Notes under the pieces: model-generated
Database searches by the model: none
The model's input: only the letters and a program-made list of their open reading frames with translations
What the model was told of the DNA's origin: nothing
Program-made: the position numbers and the translations under genes
In this document: piece by piece, positions 48,304 to 59,960 of the stretch
Numbering within the stretch: the first letter of the stretch is position 1
Layout of the letters: every line of letters starts with the position of its first letter
Source: Callipepla californica brunnescens
Lineage: Eukaryota > Chordata > Aves > Galliformes > Odontophoridae
Assembly (NCBI GenBank): GCA_023055505.1
Contig: JALIRH010000031.1
Coordinates: forward strand, 868,001 to 932,000
Direction of reading: 5' to 3'
Length of the DNA: 64,000 nt

Positions 48304-51300
48304 AGAAATAAGTTGGTAGAAGGACAGGGCTTTTTTATTTTATAATTCAGACATTTTATAAGATCTTACATCACACGTACATTATTACAGGGCCTTCACT
48401 CTCATGCCTTTGATCATGCTTTCACAACTACCTCAAGCTCCACAAAATTATACAACTATGTCATAAACTCTGCCAACTCCATGAAAAGACATAAACAAAG
48501 ATTACATGTTTTCTTAGAGTAACTTTTCATGGAAATAATTACTTCAAGGATATTACACAATTTTCTGAGGGCAGAAAGGTTGTCTGTGAATTCTCTGTTT
48601 TAAAGTTTGGTTCATAATATGAAAACATAAGTTTTCAAAGGCAAAACCGCTTTACCAAATCTTTTTTTCTTTTTAGAAAAAAAAAAATCCTTCACAAAAT
48701 ATAACACTTCTGAAAAATTATTAAAAAAAAAAAAAAAAAAAACAATAATTAGTATCCAAGATCTGATGTAAATATTCACTTTTTAAAATGGTATCATATT
48801 CACTTTTTGGTTCATATTCACTTTTTAAAATGTTATCTTGGCTATGGTTAAAGAATGACTGAAGCTCACTCAGAAGTCTGACACTGCCATCAAAATGTCT
48901 GCAGTCTTTTAATCTGGGTAACCAAAATGTCTCTCTTGAAAATCTTGATAATAACTGAAGCAACATTTCTTCACTAAAGAATGAAGACACAGTGCATTCT
49001 GGGTTTTGATGGTTATTGATAGAACCTTTTACATTAAGTTATATATAGTGTTCCTTTCTATAAGTAGTATTCATACTCCTGCTCTGTTCAGTGGTAAAAA
49101 AAATCTCCTCTGACTTAGTAGAAATAGGCTTCTGGTTTCAAAACAAACCTAAAAATTGATTAAACAAGCTTGTTTTGTTCAGTGTGCTATTGTTTTTTTG
49201 CTTTGTTTTGTTTTTGATCTGAAGGGTGAAAGATACAGAGATAGACCTCTGTTATACTTATCACTAGAAAATTAACTTTTTATCCTTTAGCTTGCTTGAG
49301 TCATCACCATAGAACCTAAGCATTTGACAGCTGAAAAAGACAAAAGCACTGTTGGCAATTTTGTTTGAAAAGCAGAGTTAAAGAGATATTCTGTGTGTCA
49401 TACCAACTTTACAACAGAACCAAGAACTCTTATGCTGTCTCATACCCTAGCCAAAGAGCCACTATTCTTCCCCTCTGATTGTTTACATGCTGGGACACTA
49501 CAAATACATAGGTGCTGGTGATTGGTTGGTTTTCTTTTTTGGTTTTGGGTTGTTTATTTTTTATTTTTATTTTTTGTCTCACTGTTGAAAGGGGGAAAAG
49601 CAACATAGAAAAATATGGGCAATTAATAACTTCTCTTTTTAAAATATGCCTGACACCTCATTAAAGTATGTCAGGACAAACAAAAGGCATGATTTTTACA
49701 GTTTCTTACGAACCCTTAGTAGTATTTATTCAAGCTGAACTCCCACTATAAAGGAAAGTTGTTTTGAGCACAGGCTGCAAGATCAAACTTTCAGCTTCTA
49801 TGTCTTAATTAAGCTCAGTTTTTCTTTCTCCTGTCTGTTCACGTCAAAAGGTCACAGTCTCCACTAAAACACTGTCAGAAGCATTTGTAATACCTTAGTG
49901 AGCAGGCACATGAACAAATATTGTACAGTATTTTAGCTAAATCTGTAATTAATCTTATGCAAAAATGGGCAGCAAATTCAGATTAAAACAAAGAATTGTT
50001 CGACTTGGAATTTAGCCTATTTTTTACAGAATTGTTAAACTCAGTGTTCTTTTCAAAACACATTTAACACTTGGTAATATTGCTTAAAGAGAACATGGAA
50101 TGATTCAACATATTTGTGCTTAATAAAACTTGTCTGTAACACAAGCCAAAAGATTCTAAATCTTTTGTGAAGTTTCCCTACGGGGAAGGCACATATGCTC
50201 ATTCTACTGTTAGAAGCAGAGCATATACAGAGGAGTACATATCTTGCAGTTCCACGCCTTGGAAGGAGCTTTCAGTTCCTTATGAAACTCAAATGTTCAA
50301 GAAACACTGTGGCATTCTCACAATATCTATGCTTTTGTTAAAAATATTAACTGTCAATTAACAGAGACAAATAAAGGAGTACTGCAATTGGTGAAGCAAA
50401 GACACTGTTAAAAGCTCTCCAAAAGCAGTCATGAATACATGGTTACAAATGAAAGTTAAGCAGCCCTGTTTGCATCATATGTTGGGCCAAATTGTGTACA
50501 GCTGTCAATGACTTTTCTTTGCCACATAAAGAAAATGAGATGATATTTTCAAAAATATCACTTTCTTTGAGAATTACAATTTATCTTTACATAGCTGCTT
50601 TCTTAAATCTCACTTTCGTAATCCAATGGGAATGACAGTCCTATCATTAAACAACAATTTTATACAAGTTCCCAATACTTAGTGAGGCAAAATTGTATTA
50701 GTTCCAGTAGTATCACATAGGCATAAAAGTCTTTGATCAGTATTTAAAATAGGGTATTTTTCTCCACCATATGAATTACTGACTCCTTATTGTTTGCTAA
50801 AAACACTGGTATACTAGTTTACCATTTGCCAAATATAAAATGGAAAAAATAGCTTCTGGATCTGTCAGGAGTAGGTTTCATCTTACTGCTACATATAATT
50901 CATCTCAGATAAAAAATGTACAGAAAACGGAGGTGTTCCTGTGTAAGTTTATGCTTTGGTTTTAAACCCCTCTTCAGAAATTATGAATCAGTAAAGGTAT
51001 GCAAAGTTTGGGGATATATTAATCCTAAACAAATGACAATTCTGGTTACATCTTTACTGAAATAATTTTGTCTTAAACTCCAGGTGGGGGATCTTATTTG
51101 GCTATATGGTTGGCTGTTAGTGATAAAACATTAAACTGACAAAGGGAAAATGAGGGATACTGAGGTTCATTCTGGTCAGAGAAAATGGAGTCCTTCCTCT
51201 GATTCAGAATCTCTAATTCCTTGTTACATTATTAATGCCCAAACTAGTAACTAATTTGCTGGCCCAAAGCAGTGTTGTGGCCCCTAGGATACATTTTTTA

Positions 51301-53078
51301 TTTTTCTAAGGAAAGAGTAGAGGCATTCAGTACAAACATTCTGCAGAGGTATCATGTTTCTTTACGTCTGAAGGAGAATTTAGTGTGAGTGTTACTATAA
51401 TATCCTTTCCCATAAAAAACCTCCAGACACTGAGATGTGTCCAACCTAAAGGGCAGCTATGTATATCCGAGAGAGGACTTATTTGTTCAACTCATAGAAG
51501 TTTTTAATTCTTTTCTGTATAAAACAATTATCATATTTATATGTTACTGCTACATACATTCTTCTAGTCCTTCCACCAGATTTAAAGCCAAGTGATACCA
51601 GTGATTCCAGAGCTGCTTCACCAGGCTACCATTCACCTTCTCCTGCAGAACAGAAGCCCTGAGGGTTAATAAAGATGTGGTCTAGACAGCACTATCTATT
51701 AAATTTATTTAAGAAGAATTTTGTATTCTTCGAATCTCACTTTTAGTTCTGACACCTGGCAGATGGGAGTTTAATAATTTATGTATTATTCCCATATGTA
51801 AAACTCTGACTTTTATTAAGATGAACATCATAACATTTTGTTTCATATAAAATTAAGATCATAAGCCAACAAAGAATTTTGGCCCATGTTTTGCTTCAAA
51901 GTCAGTAGAACTGCCAGTAATTTTTATAGAAGCCATGTTTGCTTTATGAAGTATTGCTGAATACAAAAGCACTGCTACACAAAATACATAAGTGCCAACT
52001 ATCAAAGGTTTGATTTTCATATTGTCAAACATTGTGGATAAGAAAGCTGGTTTTGTACAGCATTCTGTAATGGTGTTACTAGATACAATAGCAGAACGCA
52101 GAGATTACTTGCTGGATATTAATTAATTTAATTCCGGAACTTCCAAAAATGTAAACAGATAAATGATTACAAACCTTTGCAAAATAAAAAAAACAAACAC
52201 TACTGCAGTGTATCACTTCCTCTGCTTATAGCATTTTGAAAGTATTTAACTAATAAGTAGAAGAAAACAGTATTTTATGCACATATAAAGTAGGAAAAAG
52301 GCTTATGGTGTAGTTTCCAATTAATTAATTCCATTGCATTGAAGATATTAAATCAATTGTCACACAGCAGTTAACAGTAGTCTTTCAATGCAGTTACACA
52401 TAATATTTTTTTGTTAATCTTAATTGTGTAGATGGGATTTTCTCGGAACTGAGATGGTTGTCTTGTGTTTTATTGTTAGCCTATGCAAGACATTTTTTAT
52501 AAATAACTATAGATATCCTTTTAACTTCAACTGTTCTTCGTAAATTCTAGAAATAATAGTTACCATGGTATCCTAAGTTGTTTTAGCAAATTAATTCATT
52601 TCTAGAGTTGGTGATGCTATGTCATTTAATGTGATTACATGCTCAAAATTGCTGATGATTTACATCAACAAAAGAATGTTTGTTATCATTTAACATTCAG
52701 CTTTTCTACTGAAATGACAGTCACCTTGATTTTAAAGCAAAGATATTTGTTACATTGAGATAACCAATTAATTAATTTATTTATTTACTTTTACTTAAGG
52801 CACAGAATATGCAACTGACAGTTAAAATAAAGTGTCCCGGCTTATTTTTTCCCAAATACTTCAACTTTTGTTGCTGTAGAAGTCCATATCAGAAATATTA
52901 ATATTGATATTTGAAAGTAGTATCTGTGAATGGAAATACTAGCAAGCCCACTTGGACGCATGCATCTTGGTGCTTGCAAGTTCATTCATGTGTTAGTGAT
53001 GAAGTGAGTGAATATTACAATGAAAGAACGTGTGCATGTGCGAATGCAAGAAAGTAAAGATTTCTTATTTTGTAAATT
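48304..53078. other. Longest interval with no visible transposon
   Basis: About 4.8 kb of AT-rich, complex sequence with no CR1, LTR or DNA transposon that I can see. It contains an A20 run at 48723-48742 and the ATATTCACTTTTT tandem at 48.77-48.84 kb. Several stretches around 51.9-52.8 kb are rich in homeodomain-type TAAT cores (for example TTAATTAATT near 52320). No exon was recognised. Confidence 0.55.
48772..48837. repeat. Three tandem ATATTCACTTTTT units (24/18/24 bp)
   Basis: Three head-to-tail units starting ATATTCACTTTTT. Units 1 and 3 are 24 bases and nearly identical, and unit 2 lacks the AAAATG portion. This alternation suggests duplication of a 42-base block. Confidence 0.9.
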
Positions 53079-53270
53079 AAGTGGTGAGACACTGGAACAA
53101 TTTGCCCTGAGAAGCTGTGGATGCCTCATCCCTAGAGGTGTTCAAGGCCAGGCTCGATGGCAAATTTGGGCAGCCCGCTTTAGTGGTTGGCAACCGTGCC
53201 CACAGCAGAGGGGCTGGAACTGGATGGTCAAGATCTCTTCCAGTCCAAATAATTCTATGATTCTATGACA
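53079..53270 (+). mobile_element. CR1 3' UTR, plus strand
   Basis: 'ggtgagacactggaacaatt' to 'ctaattctatgattctatga'-type sequence: the last 190 bases of a CR1, with GCACTGG-, GAGAAGCTGTGGATGCC-, TTCAAGGCCAGGCT- and GGAACTGGATG-type blocks and two clear octamers at the end. It is severely 5'-truncated. Confidence 0.92.
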
Positions 53271-53520
53271 AAAAAAGCATTTTCTTTTCCTTCACAAGAT
53301 ATTACATTGCATTTTTATTGCACTACTTTTCCAGCAACACCTGTGCATAAATCTTAAAGATGGATTGATCTCAGATCTGGATCCAGCTGGAGGTTTAAAC
53401 TAGAAACAAAAATATGAAAGACACAGAATATGTGCAAAGGTCCTCCATTTCAGATATTAAAAAAGTCTTTCTTAATATTAAAACTACCTGGACAAAGATT
53501 TTCAGTTTTAAATGAATATA

Positions 53521-53925
53521 GAATCATGGTATCATAGAATCATAGGGGTTGGAAGAGACCTCTAGAGATCATCGAGTCCAAAATTCCCTGCCAAAGCAGG
53601 TTCCCTACACCAGGTTGCACAGGTAGGCGTTCAGGTGGGTCTTGAATATCTCCAGAGAAGGAGATTCCACAACCCTCTGGGCCAGCCTGTTCCAGTGCTC
53701 CCTCACCATAAAGAAGTTCTTGCACACATTTGAGTGGAACCTCCTGTGCTGCAGTTTCTGTCCGTTTCCCCTTGTCCTGTCTCCACACACTGCTGAAAAG
53801 AGTCTGGCCTCTCCACTTTGTCCCCCACACCTCAGATATTTATAAACCTGGATCAGGTCCCCTCTCAGTCTTCTTTTCTCAAGGCTAAAGAGACCCAGTT
53901 CACTTAGCCTTTCTTCATAGGGGAA
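53521..53925 (-). mobile_element. CR1 3' segment, minus strand, relatively young
   Basis: About 400 bases. The octamer tail (CATAGAATCATAGGGGTTGG) lies at 53537-53552 and the 5' truncation is near 53925. The minus frame at 53605-53940 still reads 'YEERLSELGLFSLEKRRLRG' followed by 'DLIQVYKYL' without a stop, then 'FHSNVCKNFF' and 'HWNRLAQRVVESPSLEIFKT'. This is the well-preserved C-terminal ORF2 and UTR sequence of a subfamily close to the 55-kb copy. Confidence 0.95.
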
Positions 53926-53949
53926 AAAAATATGGAACATTTCAAAAAT

Positions 53950-55983
53950 TTGTGTGTCAGGAATAGGTGTGTCCCTGTGAGTAAGAAATAAGATAAGAGT
54001 GGCAGAAGAGTGGCAGAAGACCTGTGTGGATGAGCAAGGAGCTCATGCATAAACACAAAGAGAAGAGAAGGCCCATGAAATGTGGAAAAAGGATCTGACT
54101 ACTTGGGAAGAATATAGGAATGTTGTCAGGGCCTGCAGGGATGAGACAAAGAAGGCCAAAGCCAACCTGGAATTGGACCTGGCAAAAGAGATAAAGGGTA
54201 ATAAGAAAGTTTTTTTTAAGTATGTCAAAAGTAATAGGAAGACTAGGGAAAATGTGGGTCTCCTACGAACTGAGGCAGGTGCTCTGGTAATGGGGGATGC
54301 AGAGAAGGAGGAGATGCTGAACACCTTCTTTGCTTCTGTCTTCACTGTGGGAACTCCTCCTCAGGACTTCTGGACTGTGGGAGTAAGTGAGAAGGTCTGG
54401 GGAATTGAAAGCTCCTCCTAGGTGAGGCGGGAGATGCAACATCAATGTAAGTAAATCCGTAGGTCCCAATGGGAGGCATTCACTTGTGCTGAGAGAGTTG
54501 GCAGAGATGTTTGCTGAACCGCTCTATATCATCTTTGAGAGGTCTTGGAGAATGGGAGAGATGCCTGAAGACCTGAGGATAGCCAGTGTTACTGTGGTCT
54601 TCAAAAAGGACAAGAAGGAGGATCCTGAGAACTACAGGCCAGTCAGCCTCACCTCGATCCCTGGAAAGGTTATAGAACAGCTTGTTCTGGATCCTATCTC
54701 CAGGCAGTTGGAAGAGAAGAGAGTTATCAGGAGTAGTCAGCATGGGTTCACCAGGGGCAGGTTGTGCTCAACCAACCTGGTGGCCTTCTATGATGTTGTC
54801 ACTGGCTGGGTGGATGAGCAGAGAGCAGTGGATATAGTCTACCTTGACTTCAGCAAAGATTTTGACACTGTCTCCCATAGCATACTTATAGCAAAGATGA
54901 GGAGGTATGGAATAGATGAGTGGATGGTGAGGTGGGTTGAGAACTGGCAGACTGGCAGAGCTCAGAAGGTTGTGATCAGTGTTGCAGAGTCCAGTTGGAG
55001 GCCTGTACTTAGCAGTGTTCCTCAGGGGCCAGTGCTGGGTCTGGTCCTGTTCAACAAATTCATCAATGACTTGGTGGGGGGATGGAGTCCATCCTCAGCA
55101 AGTTTGCTGAGGATACAAACCTGGGAGGAATGGCTGACATGCCAGAAGGCTGTGCTGCCATTCAGCAAGACCTGGACAAGCTGGAGAATTGGGCAGAGAG
55201 GAACCAGGTGAGGTTTAACAAAAGCAAGGACAGAGTCTTGAACATAGGGAGGAATAATTGCATGCACCAGTACAGGTTGGGGGGTGACCTGCTGGGGAGG
55301 AGCTCTGAGGGGAGGGACCTGGGTGTCCTAGTGGATTACAGACTGGCCATGAGCCAGCAGTGTGACCTGGTGGCCGAGAAAGCCAATGGTATCCTGAGGT
55401 TCATTAAAAAAATCATGGCCAGCAGGTCGAGGGAGGTGATCCTCCCCCTCTACTCTGCCCTGGTGAGGTCTCACCTGGAGTATGGTGTCCAGTTCTGGGG
55501 TCCCCGGTACAAAAAAGACAGGGATCTCCTTGCAAAAGTCCAGCAGAGGGCCACAAAGATGATAAAGGGCGTGGAATGCCTCCCTTATGAGGAAAGTCTG
55601 AGAGACCGGGGGCTGTTCAGCCCTAGAAAAGAAGACTCAGGGGGAATCTGATCCATGTCTATAAATATCTAAGGAGCAGGAGGACAAGGAATGAGGCCAG
55701 ACTCTTCTTGGCAGCGTGTGGTGATAAGATAAGGGGAAATGGCCACAAACTAAAGTATAGGAAGTTCTGCACAAATGTATGTGGAAACTTCACAGTGCAG
55801 TGATGGAGCACTGGCACAGGCTGCACAGAGAGGTGGTGGAGTCTCCTTCTCTGGAGACATTCCAGACCAGCCTGGATGCCTACCTGTGCAACCTGGGCTA
55901 GGGAGCTGCTTTGGCAGGGGCACTGGTCTCAATGGTCTCTAGAGTTCCCTTCCAGCCCCTACAGACTCTTTAATTCTGTGATC
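53950..55983 (+). mobile_element. CR1 LINE, plus strand, about 2.0 kb, best preserved
   Basis: The longest coherent CR1 here. It starts in the linker between endonuclease and reverse transcriptase ('KRRPMKCGKR'-type region), passes the whole reverse transcriptase and C-terminal domain and ends in the 3' UTR with an octamer-like tail at about 55975-55983. The 5' part (endonuclease) is missing. The minus-strand CR1 at 53.5-53.9 kb abuts its 5' end. Confidence 0.95.
54080..55651 (+). pseudogene. CR1 ORF2 reverse transcriptase remnant
   Basis: Three successive open frames cover ORF2. 54080-54421 has 'WEEYRNVVRACRDETKKAKA' and 'EMLNTFFASVFTVG'. 54486-55211 has 'NYRPVSLTSIPGKVIEQLVL', 'SQHGFTRGRLCSTNLVAFYD' and YLDFSKDFDTVSH at 54840-54878, with the first catalytic Asp present. 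55082-55651 has FAEDTNLGG at 55103, where the family has FADD, so the first Asp of the pair is Glu. The last two are in different frames, and the shift maps to a G6 run at 55076-55081. The enzyme would make cDNA at a nick for LINE insertion. The stop near 54420, the frameshift and the changed active site mean it is dead. Confidence 0.93.
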
Positions 55984-58506
55984 TGCAATAAAAAATGAGA
56001 TATTTACATACATTGTAATAGACATGAATTCTCTAAATGAGAAGTGGTTAGAAACGCTGCTCATTAATATGCTATTGCTGGCAGCATAATAGCCCTGTTC
56101 ATCCAGGGTTTGGCTTATATGCCACTCCAATGTCATCATACAGTGTGTGGCCCCATATAGGGTATAATTCCTACAATGTCTTGATTATGCAAGATGAGTT
56201 GTTGTTAGTCCATGCCAATTTTCACTGATATTCACATGCAAATCCCATATCCGAGAGTCATAAGCCTGACTTTTTCTTTTATAGAATAGCCCTGCAAAAT
56301 GTAAATCAACATCTACCAACAAAAAATATGTTTTCATATTATTTTTCCCAGTACTGGTTGTGTTGCTGTAGCTGACTCAGTAACCAGAAGTGTTAAGCTA
56401 TTTAAAGGGTATGTGTAAAAGAGATCTTGTTTATAACTCTAAGAAGTAATAATTTAAAAATCTAATTCAGATGTATTACAGCAGTAAATTGAAACATGCC
56501 TCTAGACTCACATTTAGGAAGCATATCTGTGGACACATTGGAAAACCTACTCTATAATTTCTCCAACAATCTGGCATAGTTCATTTACTCTAAAAAATGA
56601 AATCTAGTATTATTTTCTTAATTTAATGGATCCTGTAAAGTTTAAGTATTTAAAAAATCTGAATTGCTTACAGAAAAATTCTGATTAATCTTGTTTTCTA
56701 GTGAATAATCCCATTTTTGTTTTGAAGCAGGAAGGAGTTTGAAAGAGGCTTCCATACATTAAAAAAAAAAATTTTTTTTGAAGTTGAACTAGAAAATGGA
56801 AAGCGGGGAAAAAATGACTAGTACACTCTTCATCCCTGGATGTTTAAAGCATAAAGGAAGTGGTAAGTTGAAATAGAAACAGAGTCAACTGACCTTATAT
56901 GAAGAACAAAGAAGTTTGTGTCAAGAACATTTGAACTTCTTTCTCCTCACTAGAGGAAAGACCTAACTGCTTAGACAAATATATATATATATATTTTCAA
57001 TCCAGTGAAATAAGATTCTCTTCCCAGAAAAGTCCTGCATCTCAATTCAAAAAAACACAAAATAAAAATAGTGGCTGTCTTTTTAGAGAAAGCAAAATGA
57101 ATGCTGTTAACGTGCTGGATCTGATGAAAACATCATTCATGCAGATTGTAGTGATTTTTTTTTTTGTTACCCATAAGTATACTGAGAGAGTAATGCAAGC
57201 AAATTGATACTTGTTTATTGGTGTCAGTTGAGGTCAGCTTACAAAATATGGAGTATTTTTGAAAAGTGTGTAAACCTGGCTTGAACAGCAAGACCAGAAA
57301 AAAAATAATTAGAAATTGAGTCCTTGTGTGATTACCTGTTGTGTGTGGTTTGCGTGTTATTGAATGTATTAAAGATCCTGAAATACACTGTTTTACAGTG
57401 TTTTACAGGCAGGTATATTGAAATCAACATGTCACTTTTTTTAATGATAGAAAGACTGTCTCATTCTTCCACTTTTCACAACTTCTATGATATTTTAATC
57501 TGTATTAATTCAGAAGAAATCAAACCTCCCATAGCCTGAAGACAATTAATGGGCTTCAGTCCAAGAGGTAAGAACAAAAATTAGAAAATACACACAAACA
57601 CAAAGAAAATACAGAGAGAACATTCAAAGATGTAAAATATAAAAACACTATCCATACAAAAACCCTAACCTCTGTTTCTCACAGCTAATGCATTTCAGAT
57701 GGGGTAAAGTCAGCACCAGAAATGTACATTTCCTTTGTATCTGCACAGACAGTTCATTCCTGACTGCTCATTTGTGATGTTTCTGCCTGAAATTATCATA
57801 TCTTCAACTGCAGAAGAATAAATGAATGATTCTGGAAGCTAAATTAAACAGAAATTGCATATGTATTATGTTCTTTATGCTCAGAGCTGATAAACAAGTG
57901 ATGAAAAAATCCAGCCCTGGTGATCTGTGCATTGTTATTTATTTTTTTCCTGCAGAGCCTGCTTTCTGGTGCAAAATGAATCAGTATAACTTCTATGCTA
58001 TGATTAACATCCAGTAAACACAAATTTTCAACAACTTCCCCCAAACTACTTCAGAGGTCATATGCCACTTGAGAGGATAATTACAGATCATAACTTCTAG
58101 GCTGCATTCTCAGCAAGGACACAATTCCTGAAAAAATTAGTGTTTGTGGTTAGGCCATCTTATGTATTCATTTACATAGAGACATTTTATTGCTTATACC
58201 TTCTTGAACCTGTTCTGAAATGACATAGAAGATGCTGCCTTTAAATGATAAAGATCTCATCTGGTATCACATTCCTGGGTTTGCAGGAAGCCTCTCCAGT
58301 ACAGAGTCATTACCACTACACCAAGAAATCATTGATGTTGAGGCCTGTAGTGGGGGCAAAGAGCCTGACTGATTTCAGCAAGAGCAATTTGCTAAGGTGG
58401 AAGGGCTCTAATGGAAAACTTTTCAGGCTAGTCTTAAACGTTACTCGATATGAGAAATGTTTTGCAATGATCAAGGCATTCTAACTTAAGGTGTGATTAA
58501 TCTTCT
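55984..58506. other. AT-rich non-coding stretch
   Basis: No transposon or exon recognised. It contains A11-T8 at 56761-56779, an AT repeat near 56981-56995 and a T run near 57157. Confidence 0.6.
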
Positions 58507-58699
58507 TCACAGTGAGGGTGACAAAGCACTGCCACAGGCTGCCCAGGGAGGCAATGGAGTCTCCTTCTCTGGAGACATTTGAGACCCACCTGGATGCTTA
58601 CCTGTGCAGCCTGGGCTAGGGAGCTGCTTTGGCAGGGGGTTGGACTCCATGAGCTCTAGAAGTTCCTTTCAACCCCTACAAACTCTGTGATTCTGTGAT
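58507..58699 (+). mobile_element. CR1 3' UTR, plus strand
   Basis: The last 190 bases of a CR1 close to the 55-kb copy: 'gcccagggaggcaatggagt' then 'ctccttctctggagacattt', 'tgggctagggagctgctttg', 'ggttggactccatgagctct' and two TTCTGTGA-type octamers. It is 5'-truncated. The 79-codon frame just upstream (58245-58484) is not part of CR1 and shows no domain. Confidence 0.95.
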
Positions 58700-59739
58700 A
58701 ATCCTTATTTGGAAGCCTTCAGGACAACTCCAGTCAATTTTTTTTTCACATTGCTGTTCACTACTGACTTTTTTTAGACATAAAACTCTAGAAGTTAATG
58801 TTAAGTAACTCAAGTTTTTGCATACTTAAAGCTTTGTTCTACTAAGATATCTGCCCTCACTTTCAAGCATTTAAACAAGAAAAGAGTGAAATAAATCTCA
58901 CTTGTTTAAAGCAGAAAATAACTTTCACGTCACAAGTATCCTTCAGACTTGTCATCCAGGATTAGTAGTTGGAAAGCAACATTCCCTCTCCTTTGAAGTA
59001 ACCAAAAGCTTTTATCCACCAACACAAAATGAAGGGAAAGTACATCTAGACCTAAAACACTTCCTGAGCAACCTCTGGAAATTTCACTACGAAACTGCCA
59101 CAGAGCTGAACACCAAAACAACTAGAAATTCATTTAAGGAAAAAATCCACTGTGTGCACTTTGATACCTTCTGGATGAGAGTAAAAGCATTTTACAAGGT
59201 TGCAGTGAGTATTCCCTGCCTTCCTGAGTCATCTCCTGTAGGGGACATTTACACCTGCTTCATCTTTCTGGAGAGTAAAATCATTTCAGGTTGGTCTCTT
59301 TCCAGAACAGTTGCTTTTAAGGATTATCTTTCCATACTGAAGACCTTGAAAATTTAATGATCTCTGGTGAACTGTTTTTCTCATGTTGGCACATAAAATC
59401 TAAAGCTTCATACTGTCCATTTGCTACTGAGTACCTTTTATCAGGAAAAAAGTTTAAAAATGTGTCCAGGGAAACCAAGCAGTAGCTGTATTGACTTTAC
59501 TCAGAGAATTCCCCCACCATTAGCATGAATTTAAGGACACCGTCTAGGTAAGATGTTATTAAATATGCATGTTCATTTGTCCCAGAACATTAAGATTGAT
59601 TTACTGAGTACTGAAATTGACTTGGAATATCAAAAATCTGGAGAATTCAAATAGCTGAGCAACTCCTAACCTCAAGAATCCATTCATGCAAAAAGATGAA
59701 CTGTGGGGAAAAAAAAAGTTACAATTGTTATATCCCCTC

Positions 59740-59960
59740 CTTCCTAATTCGTTAATAGATCTTTACCATAGCAACGACAGACAATTATATTTGGTAGACC
59801 TCTAGCACACATTATTCTCGTGCATACAGTCAGTCAGACCCAATCTTAAAATTCGTAAAACATTAAAAAGGAAATTGTGCAGCTGATTGCATAACTTTGC
59901 ATGCAAATTATGTGTGGGTATTAGAGTAATTAGAGCAAGAGCCAAAGAATGAATAGAGTG
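59740..59960. promoter_or_regulatory. Candidate enhancer-like segment
   Basis: Several motif types are packed in 220 bases. TTTACCATAGCAAC at 59762-59775 resembles an RFX X-box. TTTGCATGCAAA at 59896-59907 is a perfect palindrome carrying the POU octamer ATGCAAAT. TAAT and ATTA cores lie near 59745 and 59785. The sequence is complex and non-repetitive, as in many conserved enhancers. This is inference from motifs only. Confidence 0.3.

Noticed and set aside
58902..59357. 151-codon plus-strand open frame
   Set aside because: No domain, no repeat or family likeness and no splice or promoter context. Roughly one frame of this length is expected by chance in 64 kb of six-frame AT-rich sequence.
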